64,000 nt of DNA, from NCBI GenBank assembly GCA_947649125.1, contig CANSQL010000006.1, positions 1 to 64,000 on the forward strand, written 5' to 3'. The translations under genes and the position numbers were made by a program. A model generated the notes under the pieces. That model had not been told where the DNA came from, made no database searches, and saw nothing but the letters and a program-made list of their open reading frames with translations. The stretch's first letter is position 1; each line of letters starts with the position of its first letter. This DNA is from an uncultured Erysipelotrichaceae bacterium (lineage in GTDB: Bacteria; Bacillota_I; Bacilli_A; Erysipelotrichales; Erysipelotrichaceae). Below are positions 21,307 through 31,598 of this stretch, one piece after another.

Positions 21307-21382
21307 GACTCCTTAGCTCAGCTGGCAGAGCAACTGACTCTTAATCAGTGGGTCCAGGGTTCGATTCCCTGAGGGGTCACCA
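21307..21382 (+). tRNA. tRNA-Lys (CTT), CCA encoded
   Basis: GACTCCT/AGGGGTC acceptor stem, D-arm TAGCTCAGCTGGCAGAGCA, anticodon loop CTCTTAA, T-arm GGTTCGATTCC. Confidence 0.96.
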
Positions 21383-21393
21383 TTTTGATTTAT

Positions 21394-21428
21394 AAAGGCT
21401 TTCTGAAATGGACAGAAAGCCTTTATTT
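21394..21428 (+). terminator. Terminator downstream of tRNA-Lys
   Basis: AAAGGCTTTCTGAAATGGACAGAAAGCCTTTATTTAT. Confidence 0.65.
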
Positions 21429-21562
21429 ATGGGATTTTAGTTAAGTCGTTTATTGTCTGATTCTAAATTTAACACATTTTTAACACACGATGAATTGAAC
21501 ACGCCATATAAAGCGGTTCTTTTTTTCTCGTCATTTATATGAGTATATATGAGTATATAAGG

Positions 21563-21745
21563 TCATTGTCGCATTAACTCCTGCGCCACTTTAATATCAA
21601 CCTTGTTAGTAACTAACGTAGTAGCAAAAGTATGCCTTAATATATGATAATGGAAGTATATACCTAGTTTCGTTATTATTCTGACAGCGGCACCGAACAC
21701 AATCGGATTTTGGACATAAATTCTAAATTTATACTCGACAGCCAT
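21563..21745 (-). pseudogene. Tyrosine recombinase/integrase C-terminal remnant
   Basis: NFHYH-like FHYHILRHTFATTLVTNKVDIKVAQELM catalytic region only, 60 aa, next to tRNA. Confidence 0.8.
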
Positions 21746-21769
21746 CTTTCTATCCTCGACTATACAATA

Positions 21770-22180
21770 CTAAGCAATATTTTTGATGTTGACTTTTAGT
21801 TTTTCATCTTTATCAAGAATTTCAATAATCTCATAGATTGTATCCATAATCGCATCAGTTGCATATCCCATGACTGTATATGTAATTTTGCTTTTTTTAA
21901 AGTAGTATAATTGATCGGCTTTTATGAATGCTTCTCTCCCGTTTTCAGGACTACATGATCGATCATTTTGTGTGATAAGGATATTCTCAATATATTTTAG
22001 CTTCTTTTGTTTATGCCTTTCATTTTTAATACTTGACATGACACTTGCTACAAGATCATAAGATAAACCACTAATCGTTCCACCCTCATCTTCTATGACA
22101 ATAAAAGAATGTCGGCTCATTTCTATTCCATCCTCTGATATGTAACTGTTAATTCTGATTATATCTCCCCGTCTGCACAT
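21770..22180 (-). CDS. PemK/MazF-like protein (putative toxin)
   Basis: N-terminal RRGDIIRINSYISEDGIEMSRHSFIVIEDEGG resembles MazF/PemK fold opening; small gene directly upstream. Confidence 0.5.
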   Translation of the reverse strand: MCRRGDIIRINSYISEDGIEMSRHSFIVIEDEGGTISGLSYDLVASVMSSIKNERHKQKKLKYIENILITQNDRSCSPENGREAFIKADQLYYFKKSKITYTVMGYATDAIMDTIYEIIEILDKDEKLKVNIKNIA

Positions 22181-22191
22181 ATTAAAGCCTC

Positions 22192-22347
22192 CTATTTACA
22201 CGTTTTAGGAGGCAAAGTAAATAAAACCTTAAATTTTCCTTTTTCAACATCAGCGGAATAAATAACAGGACGAATATCCTGCTTTGACTCGTTTTTTATT
22301 CGCGGTCGTTCTTTTTCGAAAAAGGATTTTGGCAGTTTTCTTTTCAT
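22192..22347 (-). CDS. Small 51 aa protein, possible partner/antitoxin of the PemK-like protein
   Basis: Manual translation MKRKLPKSFFEKERPRIKNESKQDIRPVIYSADVEKGKFKVLFTLPPKTCK-stop; RBS-like AAGGAGGTTCCC upstream; ends ~11 nt before next start; below ORF-track size cut-off. Confidence 0.55.
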   Translation of the reverse strand: MKRKLPKSFFEKERPRIKNESKQDIRPVIYSADVEKGKFKVLFTLPPKTCK

Positions 22348-22878
22348 AAGGGAACCTCCTTATTCTTCATAAATATGATACTCAAAAAAAGCTATGCCGT
22401 CAATCATTTTTTTGCATGTAACAGCACGCAGTGACATGAGGTAAAACGTAACAGCATAAAACAAGCATAAACCTTATTGATATATTTGGCTGTCATCGAA
22501 AAGAGAAAAGCCTTAATCAATATCAGACATATGCAACGATATTTTTAAAATGTTATTATTGTTCATCTTTTTAGAGACTTTGAATTTGTGCAATCTCAGA
22601 GTAAAACGGAGAATGTTTCAGCCTAAAACAAAGGTTGAGACGCATTTTTTATATATTCTTTATTTGTATTCTCTTTCCTGCTTCAAGATACTATTTCACA
22701 CTTTTTATAGTCAAATTATAGTCTGTTATTGTCAAAATTATTGTCAGAAATAAACTTGCTAAATAACTGTAAGGCTCAATGTTAAAAGATTATTATGCAA
22801 TATCGAGACCGACATAAAAAACTAAAGAGGCATCAACAAGCAAAAAAACATCTCACCCCCCAATCAAGGGCATCATTA

Positions 22879-23331
22879 TCACTGCTTTCGCTTTTTCCAT
22901 ACAACAGCCAATATATCCTTTAATACAAGCATGCTGTTAAGCTCACTGTATCCGTACTGCTTCTCCATGCTCTTTAACAAACCACTCAGCTCATTCGCAT
23001 AATAATTGATATCCACCTCGTCTTGATAGGATGCCAAAATCGGGTATTTCTTAGACCAAACCTTATTCCAATCCACCTTATCACTCACTGCATCACTTGT
23101 TTTATCAATTACCTCCTGCAGCTCCTTTACATCCAAATCAAACTCTAACAGCTCATCCAAAGATACTCCGTAAAGCACTGACATCCTTTTCGCTTGATGA
23201 ATATCAGGCAATGTTTCATCTGTTTCCCACTTGGATACAGTTTGTCTGCTTACACCCAATTTATCCGCTACATCCTCTTGAGTAAAGCCACGCTTTTTCC
23301 GTGCATGAAATAAATGATTTCCTAAGCTCAT
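22879..23331 (-). CDS. XRE family HTH regulator
   Basis: RKKRGFTQEDVADKLGVSRQTVSKWETDETLPD. Confidence 0.92.
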   Translation of the reverse strand: MSLGNHLFHARKKRGFTQEDVADKLGVSRQTVSKWETDETLPDIHQAKRMSVLYGVSLDELLEFDLDVKELQEVIDKTSDAVSDKVDWNKVWSKKYPILASYQDEVDINYYANELSGLLKSMEKQYGYSELNSMLVLKDILAVVWKKRKQ

Positions 23332-23456
23332 CCGATACGTCCTCCTTTATTTGACGCACTCATTATAATATCAGACAAGTGAAATCACCACCGCCGAATC
23401 ATTACAAATATGCTCAATATATTAACATTTTCCCTAGCTCTAATAATAAGAAATTA

Positions 23457-24188
23457 CTACATAATATGAGCCATGACCTCATTCATGACCTTACCGATTG
23501 CATCATGAATCACTAAATCAGCTTTAGAATCCATATCGGTTACCGATTTATTGATCAATATAAGCCGTGATCCGTGAAAATATTGAATCAGACCGGCTGC
23601 CGGATAAACCTGTAAAGAAGTGCCGCCGACAATTAATGTATCGGCGGATTGAATATATGATACAGCTGATTGAATCACGCTTTGATCCAAAGCCTCTTGA
23701 TACAATACCACCTCAGGCTTTATGATATGTCCGCATTTAGAACACTTCGGGACTCTGTCTTTTTGATTGAGCATTGCCGCTAAATCATAATGCGTATGAC
23801 AGCTCAAGCAACGATTACGATGAACGCTTCCGTGAAGCTCCAACACATTTTTGCTTCCTGCAGCCTGATGAAGTCCGTCGATATTCTGAGTAATCACTGC
23901 TTTACAGATTCCCCTTTTCTCCAGTTCAGCCAAGGCAATATGCGCTGCATTGGGCTTTGCCTGCGGATAAATCATTTCATGAAAATAAAAATCGTAAAAC
24001 TGATTTGGATGAGTAAAAAAGAAATCAGAGGAAATCATATGCTCCGCAGGATAAGGATACGTCTTTTTACTGTAGATTCCGGCCGATGAACGAAAATCAG
24101 GAATTCCCGATTCGGTGCTTACACCGGCTCCGCCGAAAAACACAAGTTTGATGCTGTTTTTAATGATATTACTTAACGACTCATACAT
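23457..24188 (-). CDS. Sir2 family NAD-dependent deacylase (sirtuin)
   Basis: GAGVSTESGIPDFRS, TQNIDGLHQAAG, CLSCH...CSKC zinc site. Confidence 0.96.
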   Translation of the reverse strand: MYESLSNIIKNSIKLVFFGGAGVSTESGIPDFRSSAGIYSKKTYPYPAEHMISSDFFFTHPNQFYDFYFHEMIYPQAKPNAAHIALAELEKRGICKAVITQNIDGLHQAAGSKNVLELHGSVHRNRCLSCHTHYDLAAMLNQKDRVPKCSKCGHIIKPEVVLYQEALDQSVIQSAVSYIQSADTLIVGGTSLQVYPAAGLIQYFHGSRLILINKSVTDMDSKADLVIHDAIGKVMNEVMAHIM

Positions 24189-24284
24189 AATATTATCTCC
24201 TTTTCATAGAAAGCAATTTTTCTATACAGTTGATAGAGTATTCCTTCTATTTTATTTGTTTACTGATGTTTATCAATCCGTAGA

Positions 24285-27200
24285 CTACAGCAACATTCTG
24301 CAGGTACTTTCCTGTTTTCCCTTTGTTACCTCGATCCCGTAAGGAATATTCTCCTTTAATAATTCCACATGAGAAATGATGCCGATCATAGTTTTAGAAT
24401 TTGTCATACTGCTTAACACCTTTAATGCGTCGGCAATACTTGCTTCATCTAATGTTCCGAAGCCCTCGTCAATAAACATGGATTCCATCGATACAGTGCT
24501 GTTGCGAGCTTGAACAACAGCAGACAAAGCCAATGAAAGTGCCAGTGAAACAAGGAATTTTTCACCGCCGGATAATGAGGAAGCACTTCTCATGGAAGCT
24601 GTAGCATTATCATAAATGCTTAATTCCAAACCGTATTTACGCACCTTACCGCTTGTATCATCACTGCGGTACAGCTGATATCTGCCGTCGTGGACATTTT
24701 TCAACAGAGCATTGGCACTGCGTGTGATATGCGACAGCATGATTCCAAGCACATAGCGTTCGATTCCGATGCTTGTATCACCGCGCATTGCCTTTACAAA
24801 TTCCGCTTGTCGGGCATTAATAAGCAATGCTTCCTCATATTCTCGTTGTAATTGTGTAATGTGCTTTTCGATTTTTTCTATCTGTTCCAAGCGATATTCC
24901 TTTTTCGCTGTTTCATTCACAGTCTGCCGATACAAAGTCTTTGCCGCTTCAAGCTCATGATTTAGACTGTCTGAAGGCTCAATGGTTCGATTCTTTATTT
25001 GATCGTTCAGTTCATGGATCGCTGCCTGTAGTTCTGTAAGCTGTGTTTGATATTCTTGAAGGACTGCTTTTTGTTTAACAAGCTGCGCCGGGTCCGTCAA
25101 CGGCTGTTCAATATCGAGCTGTTTATGATTTTTCGTTTGAAGCTCTTGATGAGCTCTTGTATATTCATTTTCAGCCCTTGTGAAAGCTTCCTTTAAATGA
25201 GTAACGCTGACATGTTGGGCATTGAGCTTGAGCTGAAGCTTTTGATAGGACTCGTTCCATGCGCTGATTGCGACTTCAAAGTCATCGATTTCCTGTTTTG
25301 CCTTATTCAACTGTTTTTGCAGGGTAAGTGCATCGGTATTTTCAATTGTACTGTAGCGCTCCTTGTTTTGTGCTTCCGCTAATAAAAGCTGCTGCGCCAA
25401 TGCTTGCGTTTGATGCAGTACCTCCTCGTATGCCTTCTCTCCTTTGGGGATTCGCTCCTCACACTGCCGAAGTATATGCTTTTGTACGTCCAACTCTTTG
25501 AACGCCTGCGTTGATGCCTTCAGTTGTTTCATAAGCTGAGCCTCATAATCGGAATCAAGCGCCCCGTATTGTGTATGCAACGCTTCTTTTTTCGCTGTAA
25601 TCAGCTTATTTCTCTGTTCCGTATGAACCGCTGCCTGCTTCAGCCAGTTATCCGTTTCCTGTATTTGTTGAAGCTGTTGATCCCATAACGCTTTACAATC
25701 CTTCAGCTTTGCCAGTTCTGTGAGCTGTTCACTTGCCTTTGCGGGATTCGGATGATGCGTTGAACCGCAGATCGGACACGCACTGCCTTCCTGTAACATA
25801 CTCGCCAACAGTCCGGCGCTGTCATGCAGATACGCCTGATATAAAAGCTCGTGCTGAATCTTGGTTTCCTGTTCCTGCTTTCTTAAAATCGTCAGCTGCT
25901 GCATTCGTTGAAGCGATTCTGTTTCCCATTGCTTTTGCTGCTTCAACAATGCTTCGATTTCCTGCTCAGCCTGCTTTTTTGCTTCAAGGCGCTGCGCCTC
26001 AATCAACAGCTGAGGATGATTTTGAGTTGCTTCCTCAAGCGCTCTGATTCGCTTTTTGGCAAGCTCGTGCTGCTGCTTGATATCGTCCAAGGCCTTTTGA
26101 TAGCGCTCCAGTTTCACTTGTGCTTCCTGCTTTTGTTTTTCTAACAGCTTCATTTCCTCAGCCTTACCGCTTCGCTCTTCACAAAGAATAAGCTGCTGCT
26201 CCCACACAAGACATTGCCGGCTCAAAACAACGCATTGCTGTTCTTTTTGCTTGACCACTTCCTTTTGCAGCTCCAGCTCTTGAAACTGCTGCTGGGATGC
26301 CTTTAATTCCTTTTCCCCTTTTGTAAGCTGAAGTGCTGCCTGCTCTTTATTTTTTCTGCATTCGCGATAGCTTTTCATATACGGATAAATTTTTTCATAT
26401 TCACCGGCTGTTTCTATTTGCTGCGCAATAGCGGACATCTGCACCGCTTGTTTTAAAAGCTCCTCTTTCTTTTTCTCGTATGCTGCTTTTTTATTGCTGA
26501 GTGACCTTAATTGCTGTTGCTCATCGTAATGCGCTTGCTTGGCTTCCATATCCTTTTTTGCCTGCTCACATTCTGACTTCAAAGCCTTCAGCTGCTGCTT
26601 CAGCACCATATGTAACTCTGTGCATTCAGACAGTGACTTCACCTCTGCCTGCGCTAAGCTGCTTTCAATGTCAGCCCCCATTCGCTCCGTTTTTTCTTTT
26701 GCACTTTTCAAATGATCGCTCAACGCCTCGCATAGGATTGCCCAACGCTCACTTTGAAACAGTGATTTTAAAATTTCCTGTTTTTCTTCACTGTTAGATA
26801 TCAATAAGCGTTCAAATTTTCCCTGCGGCAGTATCATAGTGCGAATAAACTGCGCATGATTTAAACCGATCAGCTTTTCTGCCTGCTTTTCTAACAACGT
26901 CATTTTACAGTTCTCAAAAAAAGGATAAAATTGATCCTCAATTAATTCGCCGCCGTTGACATTCACTTTATATCGAGCCTCGCCGCTGCGTTTTTTACCG
27001 ACGACAATTTCACGATAAAAGCGATAGCGATGCTCATGTACTTGAAATATCAACTCGACGAAGGTTTTTTGTTTATCATCAGCCATACGAGAGCGCATTG
27101 TTTCAAAATCGCCGCGCTCACCGCTGCTGCTTTTTCCGTATAAGGCAAAGGTAATCGCATCTAATATGACGGTTTTACCGGCACCGGTCGCTCCCTTGAT

Positions 27201-27296
27201 CAAAAACAGACGATGCTTCGATAATTCGTCCATCGCAAGCTCGACCTGATTCACATAGGGTCCGAAGGCTTGAAATACAATTCGTTCTATCCGCAT
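24285..27296 (-). CDS. sbcC: Exonuclease SbcC subunit
   Basis: IKGATGAGKT Walker A, coiled coil with CPICGSTHHP zinc hook, SSLSGGEKFLVSLAL, SMFIDEGFGTLD. Confidence 0.96.
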   Translation of the reverse strand: MRIERIVFQAFGPYVNQVELAMDELSKHRLFLIKGATGAGKTVILDAITFALYGKSSSGERGDFETMRSRMADDKQKTFVELIFQVHEHRYRFYREIVVGKKRSGEARYKVNVNGGELIEDQFYPFFENCKMTLLEKQAEKLIGLNHAQFIRTMILPQGKFERLLISNSEEKQEILKSLFQSERWAILCEALSDHLKSAKEKTERMGADIESSLAQAEVKSLSECTELHMVLKQQLKALKSECEQAKKDMEAKQAHYDEQQQLRSLSNKKAAYEKKKEELLKQAVQMSAIAQQIETAGEYEKIYPYMKSYRECRKNKEQAALQLTKGEKELKASQQQFQELELQKEVVKQKEQQCVVLSRQCLVWEQQLILCEERSGKAEEMKLLEKQKQEAQVKLERYQKALDDIKQQHELAKKRIRALEEATQNHPQLLIEAQRLEAKKQAEQEIEALLKQQKQWETESLQRMQQLTILRKQEQETKIQHELLYQAYLHDSAGLLASMLQEGSACPICGSTHHPNPAKASEQLTELAKLKDCKALWDQQLQQIQETDNWLKQAAVHTEQRNKLITAKKEALHTQYGALDSDYEAQLMKQLKASTQAFKELDVQKHILRQCEERIPKGEKAYEEVLHQTQALAQQLLLAEAQNKERYSTIENTDALTLQKQLNKAKQEIDDFEVAISAWNESYQKLQLKLNAQHVSVTHLKEAFTRAENEYTRAHQELQTKNHKQLDIEQPLTDPAQLVKQKAVLQEYQTQLTELQAAIHELNDQIKNRTIEPSDSLNHELEAAKTLYRQTVNETAKKEYRLEQIEKIEKHITQLQREYEEALLINARQAEFVKAMRGDTSIGIERYVLGIMLSHITRSANALLKNVHDGRYQLYRSDDTSGKVRKYGLELSIYDNATASMRSASSLSGGEKFLVSLALSLALSAVVQARNSTVSMESMFIDEGFGTLDEASIADALKVLSSMTNSKTMIGIISHVELLKENIPYGIEVTKGKQESTCRMLL

Positions 27297-28378
27297 ATGA
27301 ATTCACTTCCTTTTGCCTGCTTCAGCCAGTCGTTTTCCTCTTTCGTTATTTCACGGTTGAAATAATCCATAAAAAATTGCTTGACAATGGCTTCATCACT
27401 TAAGGTATCCAAATCATTTGCCTGCAGTGAAACTGCTTCCCGTTGCTCCTGTTGATTGCCGGTCAGGGTCAAAAGATAAGGACAACGCTCTTTAAGCAGT
27501 TCCAGCAATTCAAAGCTGATGCCTTGATCCTCCAAAATAATTTTCACATAGTCCTCTTGATGCTTATGCAGCTGTTCACAAACGGCTTCATAACTACCCG
27601 TTATCGTTGTCATCGGATGCAGCGGTGTTACGGCAACGCTTTTGATATCCATTGTTTCACTGTCAATTAAAACGACCTCTTTAGCTGCTGTCTCGCTAAA
27701 GGTATAAGGACATAAGGAACCGCTGTAGCGAATATGCTCCGCAATTTTTTGCGGACGATGCAGGTGCCCTAAAGCAACATAATCAATATCATCAAAGATA
27801 TCCTTTGAAATCAAATCCGTACCGCCGATATGCGCAAATCGATCGCTTTCACAAACCTTGGCTCCGTTCACAAACGCATGTGCCAGTATTATTTGTCTGT
27901 TTTCACGCTTTTGGCTGCGAATATGATCTGTCAGCTGTAAAAAGGCTTGTTCATAATTAGAAAAGCTCTTTTGAAAAACAGCACTGATCGTATCCTTATG
28001 AACAAAGGGAATCGGATAAAAATCCACATTACCGATTGTCAACGGCTGTGGCTTTGAGGTTAATGTACCGAATATATAAAGCCCCTGCGCTTCCAATAAA
28101 TCGCGCATGATTGATAAGCGAGTCGCTGAATCATGATTCCCTGCGATGACGATTACCTTTACTTTAAGCACTTGAATCATATGCTTGATTGCTTCATCAA
28201 ATAATGCGATTGCTTCCTTACTCGCTAAGGTCGTATCGTAAATATCACCGCATATTAAAACCACGTCAACTGCTTCTCGTTGAATGATTTCGTAATATTG
28301 ACGCAGCGCATAATGCTGATCCTCTGTAAATGAATGACGATGATAATCGATGCCCAGATGCCAGTCTGATGTATGCAG
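27287..28378 (-). CDS. sbcD: Exonuclease SbcD subunit
   Basis: MKILHTSDWHLG, CGDIYD, AGNHDS metallophosphoesterase motifs; overlaps sbcC; ORF-track start is upstream of this Met. Confidence 0.95.
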   Translation of the reverse strand: MHTSDWHLGIDYHRHSFTEDQHYALRQYYEIIQREAVDVVLICGDIYDTTLASKEAIALFDEAIKHMIQVLKVKVIVIAGNHDSATRLSIMRDLLEAQGLYIFGTLTSKPQPLTIGNVDFYPIPFVHKDTISAVFQKSFSNYEQAFLQLTDHIRSQKRENRQIILAHAFVNGAKVCESDRFAHIGGTDLISKDIFDDIDYVALGHLHRPQKIAEHIRYSGSLCPYTFSETAAKEVVLIDSETMDIKSVAVTPLHPMTTITGSYEAVCEQLHKHQEDYVKIILEDQGISFELLELLKERCPYLLTLTGNQQEQREAVSLQANDLDTLSDEAIVKQFFMDYFNREITKEENDWLKQAKGSEFICG

Positions 28379-28811
28379 AATTTTCATATGTACCTCGTTG
28401 TTTTCTATTGTTTCTTTTTTGTTGTTGATCGCATGCTGTATTCTGTTACTTCCCGTCACATGCCTGCCGTTTCAGCTTTGATCGAATTCCATATATCACT
28501 GCGAACTGCATGTTTAGATAGCTTAACTTTCTTTTGCTTTGAAATACAGCTCTATTGTATCACGAATGCTTATGAAAGCCTATGGTAAATATTACTATAT
28601 GTCACCTTAAAACCGATAAAGAAATGTGTCATTTTTAGTTGATGCTGCTTGCTTTCGGCTCGGAAAGGGCCTGTTCTATCGATAGCGGTCGCAACCAAGG
28701 AACGATATGGAAAAAGTACCGAAAAAATGCAATTATTTTTTGTAGTTAAGCGGTTGAGCGCGTATGAGATAAATGACAGGCTTTTTAAAGATAAAAAAGA
28801 GGAGGTATTAT

Positions 28812-29279
28812 ATGATTCTAACCGTAGAGTTGAACCTGACAGTAAACGATGAAACAGAAACGCTTTTACAGGAGTATGGTAAGCTTATGAGACATGAAAT
28901 TTATAAAGTTGTCGGTGTATTTCAAAAACAAGGTCAAATATTCAATCTTCCCTATCGTGCAATCAGCAGACAGTTAGCCCCGAACGCTCGTCATTTAGTG
29001 ATGAAACAGGCTAAGCTTCTTTATGAGAAGCGCTGCACAAATCCGGATATAAAACCGGATTTTTCCAGTATATGGTCTTCCCGGTCCTGCCGCATTGAGA
29101 ATCATTCCTTATTATTCAAGCTTGATTCTAAGAAACCCGGTCATCATCAATGGCATATCCCCTTTTCAACCACTGATGATAGTGAGGCAGTTTTATCAAC
29201 GGGTAATGTGATTGATGTTACCCTGAAGCAGCAGGAGAGTGCTTGGTTTGCCTATGTGCGCATAAACACTGATCGATAA
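28812..29279 (+). CDS. TnpB-like N-terminal half protein lacking RuvC domain
   Basis: 155 aa from ATG 28812 with GGAGG RBS; helical N-terminus then WED-like beta region (CRIENHSLLFKL...VTLKQQESAWFAYVRI); terminates where RuvC I would start. Confidence 0.5.
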   Translation: MILTVELNLTVNDETETLLQEYGKLMRHEIYKVVGVFQKQGQIFNLPYRAISRQLAPNARHLVMKQAKLLYEKRCTNPDIKPDFSSIWSSRSCRIENHSLLFKLDSKKPGHHQWHIPFSTTDDSEAVLSTGNVIDVTLKQQESAWFAYVRINTDR

Positions 29280-29459
29280 CTAAACAGTAAATAAACAGAT
29301 ATTAAATAAGCACATTAAATAAGCGGCATTAAACTAGCACCATTTAATAAGTAAGTGTCAGATAATAAAGCATTCAACAGGGCCATCACTTCCCTGTAAG
29401 CATACACTGTCTCAACCGATGAATAAGCTGTCATAAGTGAAGCACAATAATCACTAAGG

Positions 29460-30710
29460 GTGATCGTTATGGAACGAACAATCTTACATTGTGATTTAAA
29501 TAATTTTTATGCCTCCGTTGAATGTGCGAAGGACCCGAGTCTGCGTAATATTCCCCTCGCAATCGCAGGCAATCAAGAGCTGCGCCACGGTATCATACTC
29601 GCTAAAAATCAGCTCGCGAAACAATTGGGCATTAAAACCGGACAAGCAATCTGGGAAGCCAAGCAGCTATGTGAGGATTTAGTATTATTACCGCCCGATT
29701 TTAAAGAATATCAACGCTGTTCTAAAATGGTTAAGGAAATCTTCACTGATTATACAGATTTAATTGAGGATTTCGGAATCGATGAAGCTTGGCTTGATGT
29801 AACTCAAAGCAGAAATTTATTCGGAGACGGACTTACGATTGCCGAAACGATTCAACAGCGGATATATAATGAAATCGGTTTAACCTCAAGCATCGGTGTC
29901 AGCTTTAACAAAATCTTTGCGAAGCTTGGTTCTGATTATAAAAAGCCGATGGGTATTACCGTAATCACAAAGAATAATTATCGCAGCATCGTATGGCCGC
30001 TTCCGGTGGAAGACCTGTTATATGTCGGAAGGAGCACGACAGGTAAGCTGCATGAGCTGGGTATACATACGATCGGTGATTTAGCACAGTTTAATTACGG
30101 TAAACTGAGTCATATGCTCGGAAAGTGGGGAGAATATTTATGGCGCTTTGCGAACGGTGAGGATCAAAGTGAGGTTGCTAAACAAACCTATATTTTTCCG
30201 ATCAAATCCATCGGTAACGGTATTACTGCACCTCGTGATATTTATGATATTGAGGATTTTCGCCTCATTGCCTATGTGCTTTGTGAAAGCATCGTGGCGC
30301 GTATGCGTGAACAGCATTTGGCCGCTCGCTGTGTCAGTGTTCAGTTTCGCAATACCGGTCTTGTTTCCTTCACCAGACAAATGACCTTTTCCGTTCCTAT
30401 TTATACGGTAAAGCGACTTGTTGATATTGCAGTTTCTTTATGTCATGAAAATTATCATTTTCAGCTTCCGCTGCGCTCCATGTCAATCAGTGTATCACGC
30501 TTATTATCGCGAAGCTCTTACCATCAACTGTCATTATTTGAGGAAATCGATGATTCAAAGGACGAGGTCGTCGATGTTGTTTTAGAACAGATTCGAAAGC
30601 GCTTTGGTACCTTTTCGATTCGTCGCTGTTCGATGAAAAGTGATATGGAGCTGACAGGATTTGATCCGTTTTCCGATCATACCATTCACCCTGTCAATTT
30701 CTTTCGATGA
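29460..30710 (+). CDS. DNA polymerase Y-family (DinB/UmuC type)
   Basis: ILHCDLNNFYASVE, DFGIDEAWLDVT, SSIGVSFNKIFAKLGSDYKKP. Confidence 0.95.
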   Translation: MIVMERTILHCDLNNFYASVECAKDPSLRNIPLAIAGNQELRHGIILAKNQLAKQLGIKTGQAIWEAKQLCEDLVLLPPDFKEYQRCSKMVKEIFTDYTDLIEDFGIDEAWLDVTQSRNLFGDGLTIAETIQQRIYNEIGLTSSIGVSFNKIFAKLGSDYKKPMGITVITKNNYRSIVWPLPVEDLLYVGRSTTGKLHELGIHTIGDLAQFNYGKLSHMLGKWGEYLWRFANGEDQSEVAKQTYIFPIKSIGNGITAPRDIYDIEDFRLIAYVLCESIVARMREQHLAARCVSVQFRNTGLVSFTRQMTFSVPIYTVKRLVDIAVSLCHENYHFQLPLRSMSISVSRLLSRSSYHQLSLFEEIDDSKDEVVDVVLEQIRKRFGTFSIRRCSMKSDMELTGFDPFSDHTIHPVNFFR

Positions 30711-30949
30711 AGCAAAAGGTTGCGGTTGTGGTTCTGCATACCAAAGAAGGAGAATTGATTCCGTTATTTATCGTCTGGGACAATATGGTGAAGTATCCGA
30801 TTGATAAGGTCATCTCTAAACAAAAGGCTGCTTCCCTGAAAAGCGGTGGGTTTGGAATTCGTTATACGATCAGAGTTCAAAATCAATATCGATATTTATT
30901 TTATGAATATTCCGGATGGTTTATTGAAAAAATCTCAGCCGGAGAATAA
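30707..30949 (+). CDS. Small protein translationally coupled to Y-family polymerase
   Basis: 80 aa, ATGA overlap with polymerase stop. Confidence 0.65.
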   Translation: MKQKVAVVVLHTKEGELIPLFIVWDNMVKYPIDKVISKQKAASLKSGGFGIRYTIRVQNQYRYLFYEYSGWFIEKISAGE

Positions 30950-31017
30950 GGAAATGCAAAAAAGACCATACTGTTATTGATTGTATTTTCGAGGTATACC
31001 CTAAAGGAGGATTTATT

Positions 31018-31479
31018 ATGGATGCGAGAATGGATTTAAGAGCGGATTTGATTCAGGAATTGAATCAGTTGTTAAAGGGGACACATATGGGAGCGTTTGT
31101 GTTTGAGGATTTAAGAGAAAAAGTCGTTGATGAGAAGCTTAGGCTGGAATTTCATCATTATTTAGAGCTGTTGAAAAATCATGAGGACATGCTGACGAAG
31201 CATATTACGATGATCGGCGGTGAGCCTGTGGATACGTCGGGTTTTATGGGTACGATTACCGATATGATGTCGATGATCAAAAATATGGTCGTTGTCGGTG
31301 ATATTCAAGTCGTAGAGGAAGCCGTAAAGGCGATTGAAATGGGTTTAAAGGCTATTCGGGATTTCGATGATCGTCACTTTACGTTATCGGAAACGATGCG
31401 CAAAGAAATCGATATAATGAAGGATGATTATCAAATGATTTATCATTCACTTCATAAGTATATGATAGCCAATCGTTGA
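31018..31479 (+). CDS. Ferritin-like / DUF2383-type helical protein
   Basis: four-helix pattern with acidic/His residues; strong RBS AAAGGAGG. Confidence 0.6.
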   Translation: MDARMDLRADLIQELNQLLKGTHMGAFVFEDLREKVVDEKLRLEFHHYLELLKNHEDMLTKHITMIGGEPVDTSGFMGTITDMMSMIKNMVVVGDIQVVEEAVKAIEMGLKAIRDFDDRHFTLSETMRKEIDIMKDDYQMIYHSLHKYMIANR

Positions 31480-31598
31480 TGAGACGAGGGGAAAAGACAT
31501 ATGGATGTACGGAAGGAAGGGCTTTTGGGGCAGCAGGCATTTTCTTTCAGTATGTTTTGTGTTAAACTATATGCGTTGTAAATAACGAGGTATAGGAT

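Noticed and set aside
28649-28852. 67 aa plus-strand ORF upstream of TnpB-like gene
   Set aside because: Overlaps the RBS and start of the better-supported ORF at 28812; no recognisable domain.
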